From Fuerstiella sp. (GTDB lineage: Bacteria > Planctomycetota > Planctomycetia > Planctomycetales > Planctomycetaceae): a DNA stretch of 64,000 nucleotides. The notes below the pieces were generated by a model. That model was not told the DNA's origin and ran no database searches. It saw nothing but the letters and a program-made list of their open reading frames with translations. This document shows, in pieces, positions 26,771-36,594 of this stretch (positions are counted from its first letter, which is position 1; the number at the start of each line of letters is the position of its first letter). Position numbers and translations under genes: made by a program. The stretch lies in contig JAQWOH010000023.1 of assembly GCA_029245955.1 (NCBI GenBank), positions 17,707 to 81,706 of the forward strand, given 5' to 3'.

Positions 26771-28588
26771 CTACTTCCATTTTCCCGTCAGCCGGCGAGC
26801 GATGCGCCGAGAGAATTCGTAGGGAGATTTCTGGGCGGCTGCAATCTGCGCCCGGTACGTTTTTCCGGCGTCGCCGAGTTTTTCGACGGCGCGCAGGGCA
26901 TACATACCAACCAGCAGGTTGGGGTCGTCAATATGGTCGATCAGAAGTCGCAGCTGAATTTTGTCACCCAGTTTGACCAGGGCCTGAGCCGCAGCAACCC
27001 GCACAGCCGGTATGTCATCGGCGATCAGCTTCTGCAGAGTCCCTCGGCCACTTCTGTTGACACCCAGCCAGACTGCTGCCCAGTAGCGAGTCGACGGATC
27101 CCGTGAGTCGGCGAATTCAAGTAACGCATTTGAATCACCGGCTTCGCCGGCGGTGATGACCGCAATCAGGCGTTTCGTCTGTGCTGTTTTGCCTTCTCCT
27201 TTGAATGCGTGATATTTGCTGCCGGCATGCAGTCCCGCATCTTCCAGAATTGGTTCCGGAATCAGCCCCATGTCGCGTATATCAAGCATGCGGTTGTAGA
27301 GCACACCACGCATTGCAGTAACGCGTTTAGCGTGCTGCGGCGACGTGGCAAGGTTGACCAACTCATGCGGATCTTTCTGCAGATCATAAAGTTCTTCCGG
27401 TGGCCGCTGCGGTGCAAAGGGACGTGCCTGAATGTCAGTCAGTTTGCCGGCGGCGTGGAGCTTGCGCATGGTCTGCATGATTTTCTTGCCATCCTTGTAC
27501 TGGCTCGGCTGAGTCTGCGGGACATGCGACATGAAATTGCGGATGTATTTGTAGCGACTGTTGCGCACGGCTCGAATGATGTCCACCGTTTCGTCACAGC
27601 GGTCGCGACCCGAGAAAACGAATTGCCGAGCAGTGTGGTCAGCAGCCAGAAAGTCACGACCCTGGACGTAATCCGGAATGTCAATATCCGCCAGTGCCAG
27701 TGATGCTGCCGCCACATCGATGTGCTGGATAATATCGTTACGCAACGTACCGGCGTTGGCGTTACCAGGCAGTCGGACAATCATCGGTACGTGAATGCCT
27801 TCGTCATACAGAAACTGCTTGCCCCGCACGTGACTGACGCCGTGGTCGGTCCACAGAAATATGGCGGTGGAATCAAGACGACCGGCGGCCTGCAGATCGG
27901 ATAAAATCGCGGCAACATCCTTATCCGTCTGCACCCATGAATCCAGGTATTTCGCCCAGTCCTGGCGAAGGACCGGATCGTCGGGATAGTACGGCGGCAG
28001 AGTGACAGTTGCTGGATCAGCATAGCTGGCAGCGTTGCGGTTCTTCCCGCCCTTCAGCTGAAACTGCGCGAAGATGGGCTGGTCGGCCTCTGCATCCTTC
28101 CAGTTGCTGCTGCGATACAGCTTTTCCGGCGCTACGAAGTTGTAGTCCGTCTTACTCCTGTTGGTGACGTAGTAACCGGCTTCGGCGAACAGCTGCGGAA
28201 TCAGTTTGATCGTCTGTGGCACTCGGTAGCTGTCGAAATACAGCCTGTTGCCACCGCCTTTCCCGGATTCAATCTGGCTGCGGTGATTATGAGCACCCAG
28301 CGTCATCTGATACATGCCGCTGACCATGGCAGAGCGGCTGGGCGAACAGACCGGGGCCGTCACAAACGCGCTGGTGCAACGGATCCCGTCTCGCGCAAGC
28401 TGATCAATGATGGGTGTGCTGACCGCGGTTTCACCATAACAGCCGAGATGCGGCGACGCGTCTTCGATGACGATCCAGACGATATTGATCGGTGCGGCAA
28501 CCAGCAGCGGCGCCATGTGAAAGACGATCGCTGAACAGACAGGCAGGATAATGCGGCGCATGCTGTTGATTCTCCGGTGTGCGTTCAT
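26771..28588 (-). CDS. Secreted sulfatase with C-terminal HEAT-like repeats
   Basis: 605 residues. A signal peptide follows a short basic stretch (MRRIILPV with hydrophobic core to VAAP). The first metal motif is IEDASPHLGCYG, with Glu-Asp in place of Asp-Asp, as in several sulfamidase-like groups. The formylglycine motif is CSPSR at 81-85 and the second metal site LWTDHGVSHVRGK. After ~480 come about three HEAT-like helical pairs (LLEFADSRDPSTRYWAAVWL and similar), unusual for a sulfatase and probably for protein interaction. The ATG overlaps the stop of the upstream sulfatase by one base (TAATG), so the two are translationally coupled. Confidence 0.92.
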   Translation of the reverse strand: MNAHRRINSMRRIILPVCSAIVFHMAPLLVAAPINIVWIVIEDASPHLGCYGETAVSTPIIDQLARDGIRCTSAFVTAPVCSPSRSAMVSGMYQMTLGAHNHRSQIESGKGGGNRLYFDSYRVPQTIKLIPQLFAEAGYYVTNRSKTDYNFVAPEKLYRSSNWKDAEADQPIFAQFQLKGGKNRNAASYADPATVTLPPYYPDDPVLRQDWAKYLDSWVQTDKDVAAILSDLQAAGRLDSTAIFLWTDHGVSHVRGKQFLYDEGIHVPMIVRLPGNANAGTLRNDIIQHIDVAAASLALADIDIPDYVQGRDFLAADHTARQFVFSGRDRCDETVDIIRAVRNSRYKYIRNFMSHVPQTQPSQYKDGKKIMQTMRKLHAAGKLTDIQARPFAPQRPPEELYDLQKDPHELVNLATSPQHAKRVTAMRGVLYNRMLDIRDMGLIPEPILEDAGLHAGSKYHAFKGEGKTAQTKRLIAVITAGEAGDSNALLEFADSRDPSTRYWAAVWLGVNRSGRGTLQKLIADDIPAVRVAAAQALVKLGDKIQLRLLIDHIDDPNLLVGMYALRAVEKLGDAGKTYRAQIAAAQKSPYEFSRRIARRLTGKWK

Positions 28589-30096
28589 TACTTTTTGTTT
28601 CTGGTCCTGCCGAGTTCATATTCGGGACCTTCGGCGCGAATTTCCGCATGAAGATCAATCATGTGTTTTTTCAGACGTTCAAAACGTTCGGGTTGCAAAC
28701 TGGCGACGTTGGTGGTTTCGGAAGAGTCATTCGCCAGATTGAACATCTCAAAATTATCCAGTTCGGCGTGCCTGATAAACTGCATGATGCTCCAGCCATC
28801 CGGTTGCACGGCGTCATTGATTGCCCCGGGATTGTTCTGCGGCAGCATGGTTGCCAGCAGTTTGTAGTCGCCGTCGCGCATGGCCACTTCGTAACCTCCG
28901 CGAGCGTGCCAGAGCCACCACATCATGGGATACGGACGGTCGACCGGTTGTTGATCGATGAGAGCGGGAAGAACATTGGCACCGTCCAGTGGGCGATCGA
29001 TATCCGGGGTAACACCGGCAGCGGCATACAGAGTCGGCAACCAGTCGGTGCCATTGACCGGTTCTTCGCTGACGGCCCCGGCTTCGATCCTGCCCGGCCA
29101 GCGGATAATACCAGGCACGTGAATGCCGCCGTCATGCATGTGTCCCTTGGCGCCGCGGAAGTGCCCCGAACTGCCAAAAGCGGTCGCGGTGCGGTGCTCG
29201 GGACCGTTGTCAGACGTGAAGACGACGAGCGTGTTTTCGGCAAGGCCATTGTCGGCCAGGTACTTCATAAATCGACCGATGTGGTGATCCAGCATCGAGA
29301 CACAACCGAAGTAAAGATCCGGGTTCTTCAGAGCACCTCTGCGTTTAACCTGAGCACCACCGGAAACAGCAAGCTGTTTCACGTGATGTGTAATCGTCTC
29401 TGCGGGATAGAGTGCACGAAACTGGTCGGTCGCCAGAACAGGAGTATGTGGTTCACTGAACCAGAGGCAGGTGAAGAAGGGTTGTTCAGGATCGCGTTGA
29501 TCCAGCCACTCCATAGTTTCATTGACAACCAGTTCACTCATCCAGCCATCAATCGGGCCGGCGGCTTCACCGTTGCGCAGAAAGGTCGTGGGATCCTTGC
29601 CGAAGTTCGACACGTTGGCCAGCCAGTAATCGAATCCATGGTCACCGGGATCGGGCTGAACACCGGGGGTGAAGTCGCCTGAGCAATGCCATTTTCCGGC
29701 GAACATCGTTTGATAGCCCGCATCCTGCAGCACTTCGGCCACCGTCGTTTCACTCTTCGGTATATGAAGCGGTTTGAAACGAGCGAAATCGTACATGCCG
29801 ACACGGTAGGGGCTGCGCCCGGTGAGTATGCCGGCACGGGAGGGGGAGCAGTTCGAGCTGGCGGCGCAGCACTGGTTCAGCTTCATACCCTGTGCTGCCA
29901 GCCTGTCCAGGTTCGGAGACTGAATGACAGGAGAACCAAAGCAGGCCAGGTCGCCGTAGCCCATGTCGTCAGCCAGCAGGAACACAATGTTCACAGGAGC
30001 GGCATCGGTCTGGCGTGTCCCTGCAGCGTTCGCGCCGGGATCTGGTGCAGTGAGGCCAAGGCCCAGAACCAGAAGTTTATATCGAATGGAAGTCAC
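28588..30096 (-). CDS. Secreted sulfatase (arylsulfatase A-like)
   Basis: 502 residues with a signal peptide. Motifs: LLADDMGYGDLACFG (metal site, ~40-54), formylglycine motif CSPSR at 83-87 followed by AGILTGRSPYRVGMY, MFAGKWHC, VVFTSDNGPEHRT (second metal site) and a full C-terminal subdomain. This is the classical arylsulfatase A/B layout, so O-sulfate ester hydrolysis is likely. It stands 40 nt downstream of the PQQ-like gene and overlaps the next sulfatase by one base, forming a three-gene minus-strand operon. A 367-codon open frame on the opposite strand is a shadow. Confidence 0.93.
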   Translation of the reverse strand: MTSIRYKLLVLGLGLTAPDPGANAAGTRQTDAAPVNIVFLLADDMGYGDLACFGSPVIQSPNLDRLAAQGMKLNQCCAASSNCSPSRAGILTGRSPYRVGMYDFARFKPLHIPKSETTVAEVLQDAGYQTMFAGKWHCSGDFTPGVQPDPGDHGFDYWLANVSNFGKDPTTFLRNGEAAGPIDGWMSELVVNETMEWLDQRDPEQPFFTCLWFSEPHTPVLATDQFRALYPAETITHHVKQLAVSGGAQVKRRGALKNPDLYFGCVSMLDHHIGRFMKYLADNGLAENTLVVFTSDNGPEHRTATAFGSSGHFRGAKGHMHDGGIHVPGIIRWPGRIEAGAVSEEPVNGTDWLPTLYAAAGVTPDIDRPLDGANVLPALIDQQPVDRPYPMMWWLWHARGGYEVAMRDGDYKLLATMLPQNNPGAINDAVQPDGWSIMQFIRHAELDNFEMFNLANDSSETTNVASLQPERFERLKKHMIDLHAEIRAEGPEYELGRTRNKK

Positions 30097-30136
30097 TGAG
30101 TGATGCTGAGTAGTATTGCGGGACAGAGGCGCTGGA

Positions 30137-33100
30137 TCATTCGCCGAAGCACAAAAGTGATCCGTCCTGCAGCGATAGAAACAGCTGGCGCCGGGCAGCG
30201 ATCATGCCGTCGAAGACGGGCGCGGCCGGTAGTTCGTGCTGGGCCAGTTGCTGGCCGTGCTCGGATTCCACAACACACAGCGATGCGCCTGCTTTTCCCA
30301 GGAACACAGCTTCAGACCTGCTTCCGTCCGGGAGCGTCAGTTCGCTGCCGCGCAGATCGTCGGTTTCCGGCGGGCCCGCCAGAAACAAAGTGTTGTCTGC
30401 CAGTACCAGAGAACGGACAAGAATCGGTGTTGTCTGGCTCCAGCGATGAATGTTCAGACTCGCCCCGCCACCCTGTCGATCGCGTTCGGTGACTTCCAGA
30501 CCGCGGCGGCGACCCGAATTAAAACTGCGAAGGTGCTGGTCCTCTTTGTTACTGGGCAGTGTCTCCCCCAGTTTCTCAGCGGCGAATAAACGATACTGCT
30601 CACCACCACGACGCTGCCCTGAATGTCCAGCCGGGTACTTGTCGCGGCCGTAGCCGAATACGGTGTGCTTGCCCAGCGAAAGGATGCGTCCGGACGGCAG
30701 CATGTTGCCCACGCGCGGCCAGATCTGCCAGCCGGACTCGTTGACAGGAGGCATGCAGACGGCGTCGGACCCGAACAGCCAGTAAGTGCGGTGCCACCAG
30801 TTGTCGTCAAGATACCCAGTGGGTGCGAACAGGTGCGGCGGACCTATTGTCAGGTCATCGCCTGTCTCAAAATCAAGCTTCAGGTGCCGCATGTAAACAG
30901 AGCCTTCGGACACGGAAAGGACATCGTTCAACACGCCGCGAAGATCCACTCCACCAGCCGGCTGGTCACCGCTCTCTTCAAGGCTGTCGATGATGGTTTC
31001 CGAAACCTGTCGGCCCGTTGCCGGATCCAGCCGGTGAATGTAGATGCCGCCATCCAGGTAAGAGGATCGTCCGGCTGCAACAACCAGAGTTCCGTCCTCG
31101 ACAAGAACGCTGCCATGGACCGGCCATGCGGATTCCAACTGACCACGAACCATAATTCGTCGCTCCCGGGGAGCCCCGCGGAAACGCCAGGCCAGCGCAC
31201 CATCGCTTTCGTTCACGCAATAGACCCAGCCGTCTGCAGAACCGAAAAACAGCCTGCTATTGTGCACCGTGGGAGGCGAATCAATGCGGCCGCCGGCGGT
31301 GAACTGCCATACGGGATTGCCGTCTGTTGCGTCGAGGGCATGGATCGTATGGGCATCGATATCAGCAACATAAACTTGACCGCCGCTGGCGACAGGGCTT
31401 GAAAGCCGTCCGCCGATCTTCGCCTGCCACGTTTGTTTCAGTTCGCGGGGCACCTTCGTGGGAGTGCTGCCGCTGCGTTCATTGTCGTGACGGAAGACCG
31501 GCCAGTCGCCCGCAGATGCCACAAGGGCATCTGACTCGATACTCCTGCCGAAGGCGGGTCCTCTTTCCAGACGTACGTCGTTTTCGGGAGTGCCGGAGCG
31601 AGTCGCACTGGCCGGGGCCAGTGCAGACATGCCTCGGAACATGCTCTTGATATTGCAGGCACAGGAGTGCGGCGGAGCATACAACAGACCGTTGCAGGGC
31701 ATTACCCCGTATTGGCAGGTCCCACGTACCCAGTGGTTGAGATTTACTTTGCCGGAATCGACGTTGATGAACTCGACGCCCGAGCGACTGGCAAGGATGA
31801 AACGGTTTGTGGCTTTCGGTCGGTAGCAACGAGCATGTGCGAGAGTCGGATATTCCCAGGCTTTGGACGTTTCGAGTGTTTTCTCAAGCTCGCCGGTAAT
31901 CGCATTCAGGCCTTCACCGAAGTCCGTGCCACCTCGCTGCCCGGTATAGCCCCGCCACATCAGTCCATTGATGACAAAGATATCCGGCGGCGAACTAAAC
32001 CCTTCACGAGCGGAACACGTCCAGAGGATCTTGCCGGCCGTAACTGAAACGGCAGACAGTTTTCGGAAGTCGGCCACGTAGGCGATATCGTTTTGAGCTG
32101 TCAGCGTGGGGCTGGCCCAGGATATTGTCTTCTTGTTCTTGCCAAGATTCACAGGATGATCGACCTTCCAGACTTCCTCGCCGGAGCCCAGCGCCAGGCA
32201 GGCCAGATGCTTATCTGTTTGATACAGAACACGATTGCCTGACACGACCAGTGGGATCAGCGTGTTTGCGCTGACGCGCTGGCGCCAGAGTATGTCACCT
32301 GTTTCTGCATTCGCCGCGACGATGGTTCGCCGCGCCGTCTCGGGACCGTTGCGGCGGACTTCCACCTGACTGGTTCCGGCCAGCATGATCAGCTTGTCGT
32401 CGGCGCGGATGATCTGGCGAGTTTGCTCGGTCCCTTCATAGGTGACCAGTTCTTTTCCGCTGGCTGCGTCTAACGCCAGCACTGGCTTGTCGTCACCCGT
32501 ACTCATGTATACGTGCGATCCAACGGCCACCAGTCGAAACGGCAGGTCCGCAGGGCCGCTGCGAAAACTGTGCAGATGGCTGTGCCACTGATCGATGTTT
32601 CGCCTCCACAGGACCAGACCGTTAAAGGCATCCCGAGCAACGAGCTGCCAGCGTGCCGGCATGCGAATATCTGCTGTCACCCCCATGTCCACGACAGAGA
32701 ACAGTCGTCCGCTGGCGGACACCATGGCGCTGACGCTGGCCAGTTGTTCGTGGCCGCGGGCATACTTGGGATCACCGACCCACTGCACGTGTCTGGGCAC
32801 ACCGACCACGTCGTCCTGAGCAACAGCGTTGTTGTCCGGGCCGTGCAGATAATGTGTCCACTCATCGATTTCTGCCGGCCATTGTTTGACGGTCTTCTGC
32901 CATGTGCTGCCTGACTTGACGAAGGCCGTACCGTGTGGGGCCAGCACGCGCAGGACTTCCTGCATGGGGACATCACCCAGCTCTTCTGCGACCAGCAGAT
33001 TCACCAGGTTGTCGGTATACGGAAGACCAGCGTGGTCCCAATGCTGCACAGATACTTGTCCGTAAACCTTCTTCTGTCTGAGCAGCTGTCGCGCTGCATC

Positions 33101-33334
33101 AACAGCTTTGTGATTCCGGTACAGCCCGTGAACGACAAAGCGGTCGTTGCTGGACAGGTCAGAGGCTGCAGCGCCGTCGCCGTTTCCCAGATGAACGACA
33201 AGCCCGCCGGTGACACCGCTGGTCCTGACGAGATCCTGCATCGAAGCATGAGATTGCGGCTGCTCCTCTGCGGGACTCTGGCTGACGGGTATCGACAGAG
33301 TCAGGATGTAGAGTAATACGGTGGTGTTTTTCAC
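30137..33334 (-). CDS. Secreted PQQ-like beta-propeller protein with N-terminal methyltransferase-like domain
   Basis: 1065 residues with a signal peptide (MKNTTVLLYILTLSIPVS). Residues ~40-150 resemble a class I SAM-methyltransferase fold: GGLVVHLGNGDG as motif I, an acidic beta-strand end, and VLRVLAPHGTAFVK like the late strands. The rest is a large propeller with PQQ-like blades such as ALDAASGKELVTYEG, AANAETGDILWRQR, ALDATDGNPVWQFT. CACNIK in the middle lacks the His for a c-type heme, so that is not a heme site. SAM is not normally available outside the cytoplasm, so the N-domain may be non-catalytic. First gene of the operon with two sulfatases; a role in oxidising a released sugar or scaffolding is inference. 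Confidence 0.88.
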   Translation of the reverse strand: MKNTTVLLYILTLSIPVSQSPAEEQPQSHASMQDLVRTSGVTGGLVVHLGNGDGAAASDLSSNDRFVVHGLYRNHKAVDAARQLLRQKKVYGQVSVQHWDHAGLPYTDNLVNLLVAEELGDVPMQEVLRVLAPHGTAFVKSGSTWQKTVKQWPAEIDEWTHYLHGPDNNAVAQDDVVGVPRHVQWVGDPKYARGHEQLASVSAMVSASGRLFSVVDMGVTADIRMPARWQLVARDAFNGLVLWRRNIDQWHSHLHSFRSGPADLPFRLVAVGSHVYMSTGDDKPVLALDAASGKELVTYEGTEQTRQIIRADDKLIMLAGTSQVEVRRNGPETARRTIVAANAETGDILWRQRVSANTLIPLVVSGNRVLYQTDKHLACLALGSGEEVWKVDHPVNLGKNKKTISWASPTLTAQNDIAYVADFRKLSAVSVTAGKILWTCSAREGFSSPPDIFVINGLMWRGYTGQRGGTDFGEGLNAITGELEKTLETSKAWEYPTLAHARCYRPKATNRFILASRSGVEFINVDSGKVNLNHWVRGTCQYGVMPCNGLLYAPPHSCACNIKSMFRGMSALAPASATRSGTPENDVRLERGPAFGRSIESDALVASAGDWPVFRHDNERSGSTPTKVPRELKQTWQAKIGGRLSSPVASGGQVYVADIDAHTIHALDATDGNPVWQFTAGGRIDSPPTVHNSRLFFGSADGWVYCVNESDGALAWRFRGAPRERRIMVRGQLESAWPVHGSVLVEDGTLVVAAGRSSYLDGGIYIHRLDPATGRQVSETIIDSLEESGDQPAGGVDLRGVLNDVLSVSEGSVYMRHLKLDFETGDDLTIGPPHLFAPTGYLDDNWWHRTYWLFGSDAVCMPPVNESGWQIWPRVGNMLPSGRILSLGKHTVFGYGRDKYPAGHSGQRRGGEQYRLFAAEKLGETLPSNKEDQHLRSFNSGRRRGLEVTERDRQGGGASLNIHRWSQTTPILVRSLVLADNTLFLAGPPETDDLRGSELTLPDGSRSEAVFLGKAGASLCVVESEHGQQLAQHELPAAPVFDGMIAARRQLFLSLQDGSLLCFGE

Positions 33335-33968
33335 GGTTGTTGATCCAGATTAGTCCTGCGGACAACGGTCGCCCGATACCCTAACATGGCAGTCGTGACG
33401 TAGCAAATCGCACGGCTGGCTTACGTCGACTGGGGCATCGCATGAACAGAGAATGGCCGCAAAAGAGGTGTCCCTGGTCCGGTCGGTTCTGTCAGATCGC
33501 GGTATGGATGGAAGCGTATACCGCAAGGATACTGATCAGGTCATTCAGACCGAAGCCGTCTTCGAACTTCTCGATCTTTACCCGCGGCTGTCGATCTTTG
33601 TCGGCTGAAATTGCTACATGAAGTCCAGGGGAAAATCTGAGGCCTGTTGTGGATGCACCGTTGGAAGGAACGAGCCGGAAAGAGTTCGTTCAGCAGCATC
33701 AAAGTATCTGCGTCAGAATGGTGTCGACCGGAGATCTTGAGTGAAGACATGATAAAATTACACCTGTTGTGGTTGAAAAGTCGAGTTGTTCCTAAGGCAT
33801 CACCGGAACGACATCTGTATCTCTTACGATTTGTCCTCCTCGTTCTCCGGGGGCACGTCAGAGCGTCAAACCATCTTGATTCTGTGCACATGAAGGCTAT
33901 ATTTGTGGCAATCACCAACGTGCAGCCAGCCGGTGAAATTGACCTACGGAATGTTGGTGAGTTCAAAC
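33335..33968. other. Divergent intergenic region, perhaps one small ORF
   Basis: About 630 bp between the divergent PQQ-like and DUF1592 genes. Apart from promoters that must be here, I see one possible 51-codon plus-strand ORF at 33453-33608 (MAAKEVSLVRSVLSDRGMDG...) with a weak AGAG before it. It has no recognisable family. Other open frames look like noise. Confidence 0.4.
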
Positions 33969-36527
33969 ATGTGTTCAGCGAACAGAACCTTCAGACAGGA
34001 ACTCAGTGAAGGGCGGTCGAAGGGAGTCGGAATCGCCCGTGATTTCTCCACGGTAATCATCGTCGTTGCTTTTGCGACGTCAGCGTCTGCACAAAGCCTG
34101 CCCGTCCACTTCGCTGTTCCGGGTGACGTACAGACCGTGCTGAACAGCCGCTGCATGAATTGCCATGGCAGTGGCACGACCGAAGGCGATGTGCGGTTGG
34201 ACAATCTTGCGCTGCGATCGATGCCTGAGCGTCTGGAACTGTTAAACAAGGCTCAGGACCAGCTGTTCTTCGGGCTGATGCCTCCAGAAGAATCTGAGCA
34301 GTCGAGCAGGGAAGAACGCAAGTTGCTGGTCGACTGGATGCGCAGCGAGTTGCTGAAACACAAGGCGTCGAAGCTGGACGCCAAGTTACGTCATCCGGCA
34401 TACGGCAACTACGTCAACCATGAAAATCTGTTCAGTGAAGAGATTACAGACAAGCCATTCACGCCTGCTCGCCAGTGGCTGGTGAGTCCGCAGATTTTTC
34501 ACGAGCGTGTTAACGATGTCTTCAAGCTGACGGGTCGAGGGCGACAGCGCAGCTTCTATGGCGTCACCAATCCGTTCGTTCTGCCGGAACATTCAGGCGT
34601 TCGCGACTATGACATCACCACACTCGACGGCGGACACCTGCTGGTGATGCTGGGCAATGCGCAGTGGATTTCTCAGAAACAGATCTTCGCAGCCGTTCAT
34701 AATGGAACGGACCGCAGACAGGTTGAACACCCCAATCCTAAAGACCGCTGGTATCCTCCGGACTCACCAACCGCGTTTGTGACGATCGTCAGACGGGAAA
34801 CCAGTCCCACAGATCCGGAAATGGTCGCCGCCATCCATGCACAGTTTGATTGTGTATTACGACGGGACGCCAGTGACGCCGAACTGCAGCGATACCTGCC
34901 GCTGCTGCGATCCACGATTGAGGTCGGCGGCAACACAGAAGGCCTGCGACAAATGCTGGTCAGTGTGCTGCTGGAATCCGAATTCCTCTATCGGCAGGAA
35001 TTCGGTACGGGAAAGCCGGATCGGTATGGCAGAAGAAAGTTGTCGCCCTTCGAGGCTGCACAGTCGATTTCTTACGCCGTGGGTGATCTGGGGCCTGACC
35101 CTGAATTACAGCAGGCGGCCAGCGAAGGGCGGCTTTCCTCGCCGGAAGATTTCAGACGCGAGGTATTACGACTGCTTGCTGACACGGAATACTACAACGG
35201 TCCGGTTGATCCGGGACTCAGCGGAAAAAACATGCAGTCCCATGTCACCACCCATCCGAAACTTGTGCGATTCTTTCGCGAGTTCTTTGGCTATCCAGGC
35301 GCTGTCCGGGTATTCAAGGATCAGAAACGCAGCGACGGTTATTATCAGAATCCCTCGCGGGGCACTGCCGGCACGCCCGGTTTTCTGATCAAGGAAGCGG
35401 ACCGTATTGTTGATTTACACTTGCAGCGCGATAAAGCCGTGTTCGAAAATCTGCTCACGACTGACGAGTTCTTTGTCTATCACGACAAAGATAACGAGAC
35501 CGGTCGCAGAGTCATTGTCGAATGGACAGAAGCGTGGGAGACGCTGAAGGACACAGACTGGAAGATGAATCCGGAAAGTGTGATCGCGGAGAATCTTAAA
35601 TTCATCCAGTCAAGAAAGTCCCTCCGTATTCTCGGCGGAAAACAGAGACGTGAATTCCTGCGGCATATGTATTTTTTCGGTGAAACAATCGGCAAGGGAC
35701 GAACTCCATTTACCACCGTGTCGTTTGCACATGGATACACCTACAATCATTCGCCATTTTACAATCTGCCGCCGACGCCCGGCATTTTCCGTTATGGACG
35801 TATTGAACAGAAGAACTTCAGGGGACTGGATGACGTCGAGTTCTGGGACTATCCCGTTGAACAGCCGTTCAGAATTGCCAATCGGAAAGGCATTCTGACT
35901 CATCCCGCCTGGCTGATCGCACATTCCTCAAACTTCCACACTGACCCGATCAGGCGAGGCCGATGGATCCGCGAAAAACTGCTGGCTGGTCACGTTCCCG
36001 ATGTACCGATCACCGTCGATGCACAGGTTCCGGACGATCCTCACAGGACATTTCGCGAGCGAGTCGAAAGTGTGACGCAGGGAAGTGAGTGCCGGAAGTG
36101 CCATCAGCACATGAACCCGCTGGGTTTTCCGTTTGAAGTGTTTGACGATTTCGGAAGATATCGGCACGACGAACCGCTGGAATATCCAGAGCAGCTGATT
36201 TCCGAATCAGGTAATCGTGCCGACATTTTCAAGACTCGATCGGTCAGCACTCTTGGTGAACTTCGAGGCACGGGCAATCAGGAACTGGATGGCGAAGTAC
36301 AGGACCCATTTGACCTGATTGACAGGCTGGCACGATCCGAACGGGTCCGCCAATCCATTATCCGGCATGCGTTCCGCTTTTTTATGGGGCGAAATGAACT
36401 ACTTTCTGATTCGCAGACTCTGATTGCCGCCGACAATGCATATGTTGACAGTGCTGGCAGCTTTAGAGCGGTTGTCGTTTCACTGCTGACGTCCGATTCG
36501 TTTATATACCGCAAAGAACTTCCCTGA
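33969..36527 (+). CDS. Planctomycete cytochrome c / DUF1592-DUF1588-DUF1585 protein
   Basis: I prefer the ATG at 33969 (852 residues), with GGTGAG ~9 nt upstream and a signal peptide ending SASAQ; earlier starts at 33903 or 33951 are possible. The N-terminus has a planctomycete-type heme motif CMNCH at 62-66 and LMPPEES. Then come DUF1587/1595-like and DUF1592 helices (ESEFLYRQEFG, LSPFEAAQSISYAV), the DUF1588 segment RRGRWIREKLLAGHVPDVP, and CRKCHQHMNPLGF near 708, a second possible heme or metal site, followed by DUF1585. These proteins almost always precede a DUF1552 gene, as here (67 nt). Function is unknown; a periplasmic oxidoreductase complex is the usual proposal. Confidence 0.9.
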   Translation: MCSANRTFRQELSEGRSKGVGIARDFSTVIIVVAFATSASAQSLPVHFAVPGDVQTVLNSRCMNCHGSGTTEGDVRLDNLALRSMPERLELLNKAQDQLFFGLMPPEESEQSSREERKLLVDWMRSELLKHKASKLDAKLRHPAYGNYVNHENLFSEEITDKPFTPARQWLVSPQIFHERVNDVFKLTGRGRQRSFYGVTNPFVLPEHSGVRDYDITTLDGGHLLVMLGNAQWISQKQIFAAVHNGTDRRQVEHPNPKDRWYPPDSPTAFVTIVRRETSPTDPEMVAAIHAQFDCVLRRDASDAELQRYLPLLRSTIEVGGNTEGLRQMLVSVLLESEFLYRQEFGTGKPDRYGRRKLSPFEAAQSISYAVGDLGPDPELQQAASEGRLSSPEDFRREVLRLLADTEYYNGPVDPGLSGKNMQSHVTTHPKLVRFFREFFGYPGAVRVFKDQKRSDGYYQNPSRGTAGTPGFLIKEADRIVDLHLQRDKAVFENLLTTDEFFVYHDKDNETGRRVIVEWTEAWETLKDTDWKMNPESVIAENLKFIQSRKSLRILGGKQRREFLRHMYFFGETIGKGRTPFTTVSFAHGYTYNHSPFYNLPPTPGIFRYGRIEQKNFRGLDDVEFWDYPVEQPFRIANRKGILTHPAWLIAHSSNFHTDPIRRGRWIREKLLAGHVPDVPITVDAQVPDDPHRTFRERVESVTQGSECRKCHQHMNPLGFPFEVFDDFGRYRHDEPLEYPEQLISESGNRADIFKTRSVSTLGELRGTGNQELDGEVQDPFDLIDRLARSERVRQSIIRHAFRFFMGRNELLSDSQTLIAADNAYVDSAGSFRAVVVSLLTSDSFIYRKELP

Positions 36528-36594
36528 CACTTTGCCGCGACCGGCTTGTTATCAGTTGCCCCTTAGTCGGGCAGGTCTACTTAAAGGAACCATC

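Noticed and set aside
28579..29682. 367-codon open frame opposite a sulfatase gene
   Set aside because: It lies wholly antisense to the clear sulfatase at 28588-30096, whose catalytic motifs and operon overlap are intact. No protein family features are visible in the antisense translation.
30623..31402. 259-codon plus-strand open frame
   Set aside because: It is antisense to the PQQ-like propeller gene and shows no family character.
31636..31660. CACNIK in the PQQ-like protein as a c-type heme site
   Set aside because: The motif lacks the fifth-position His (CxxCH) needed for heme attachment.
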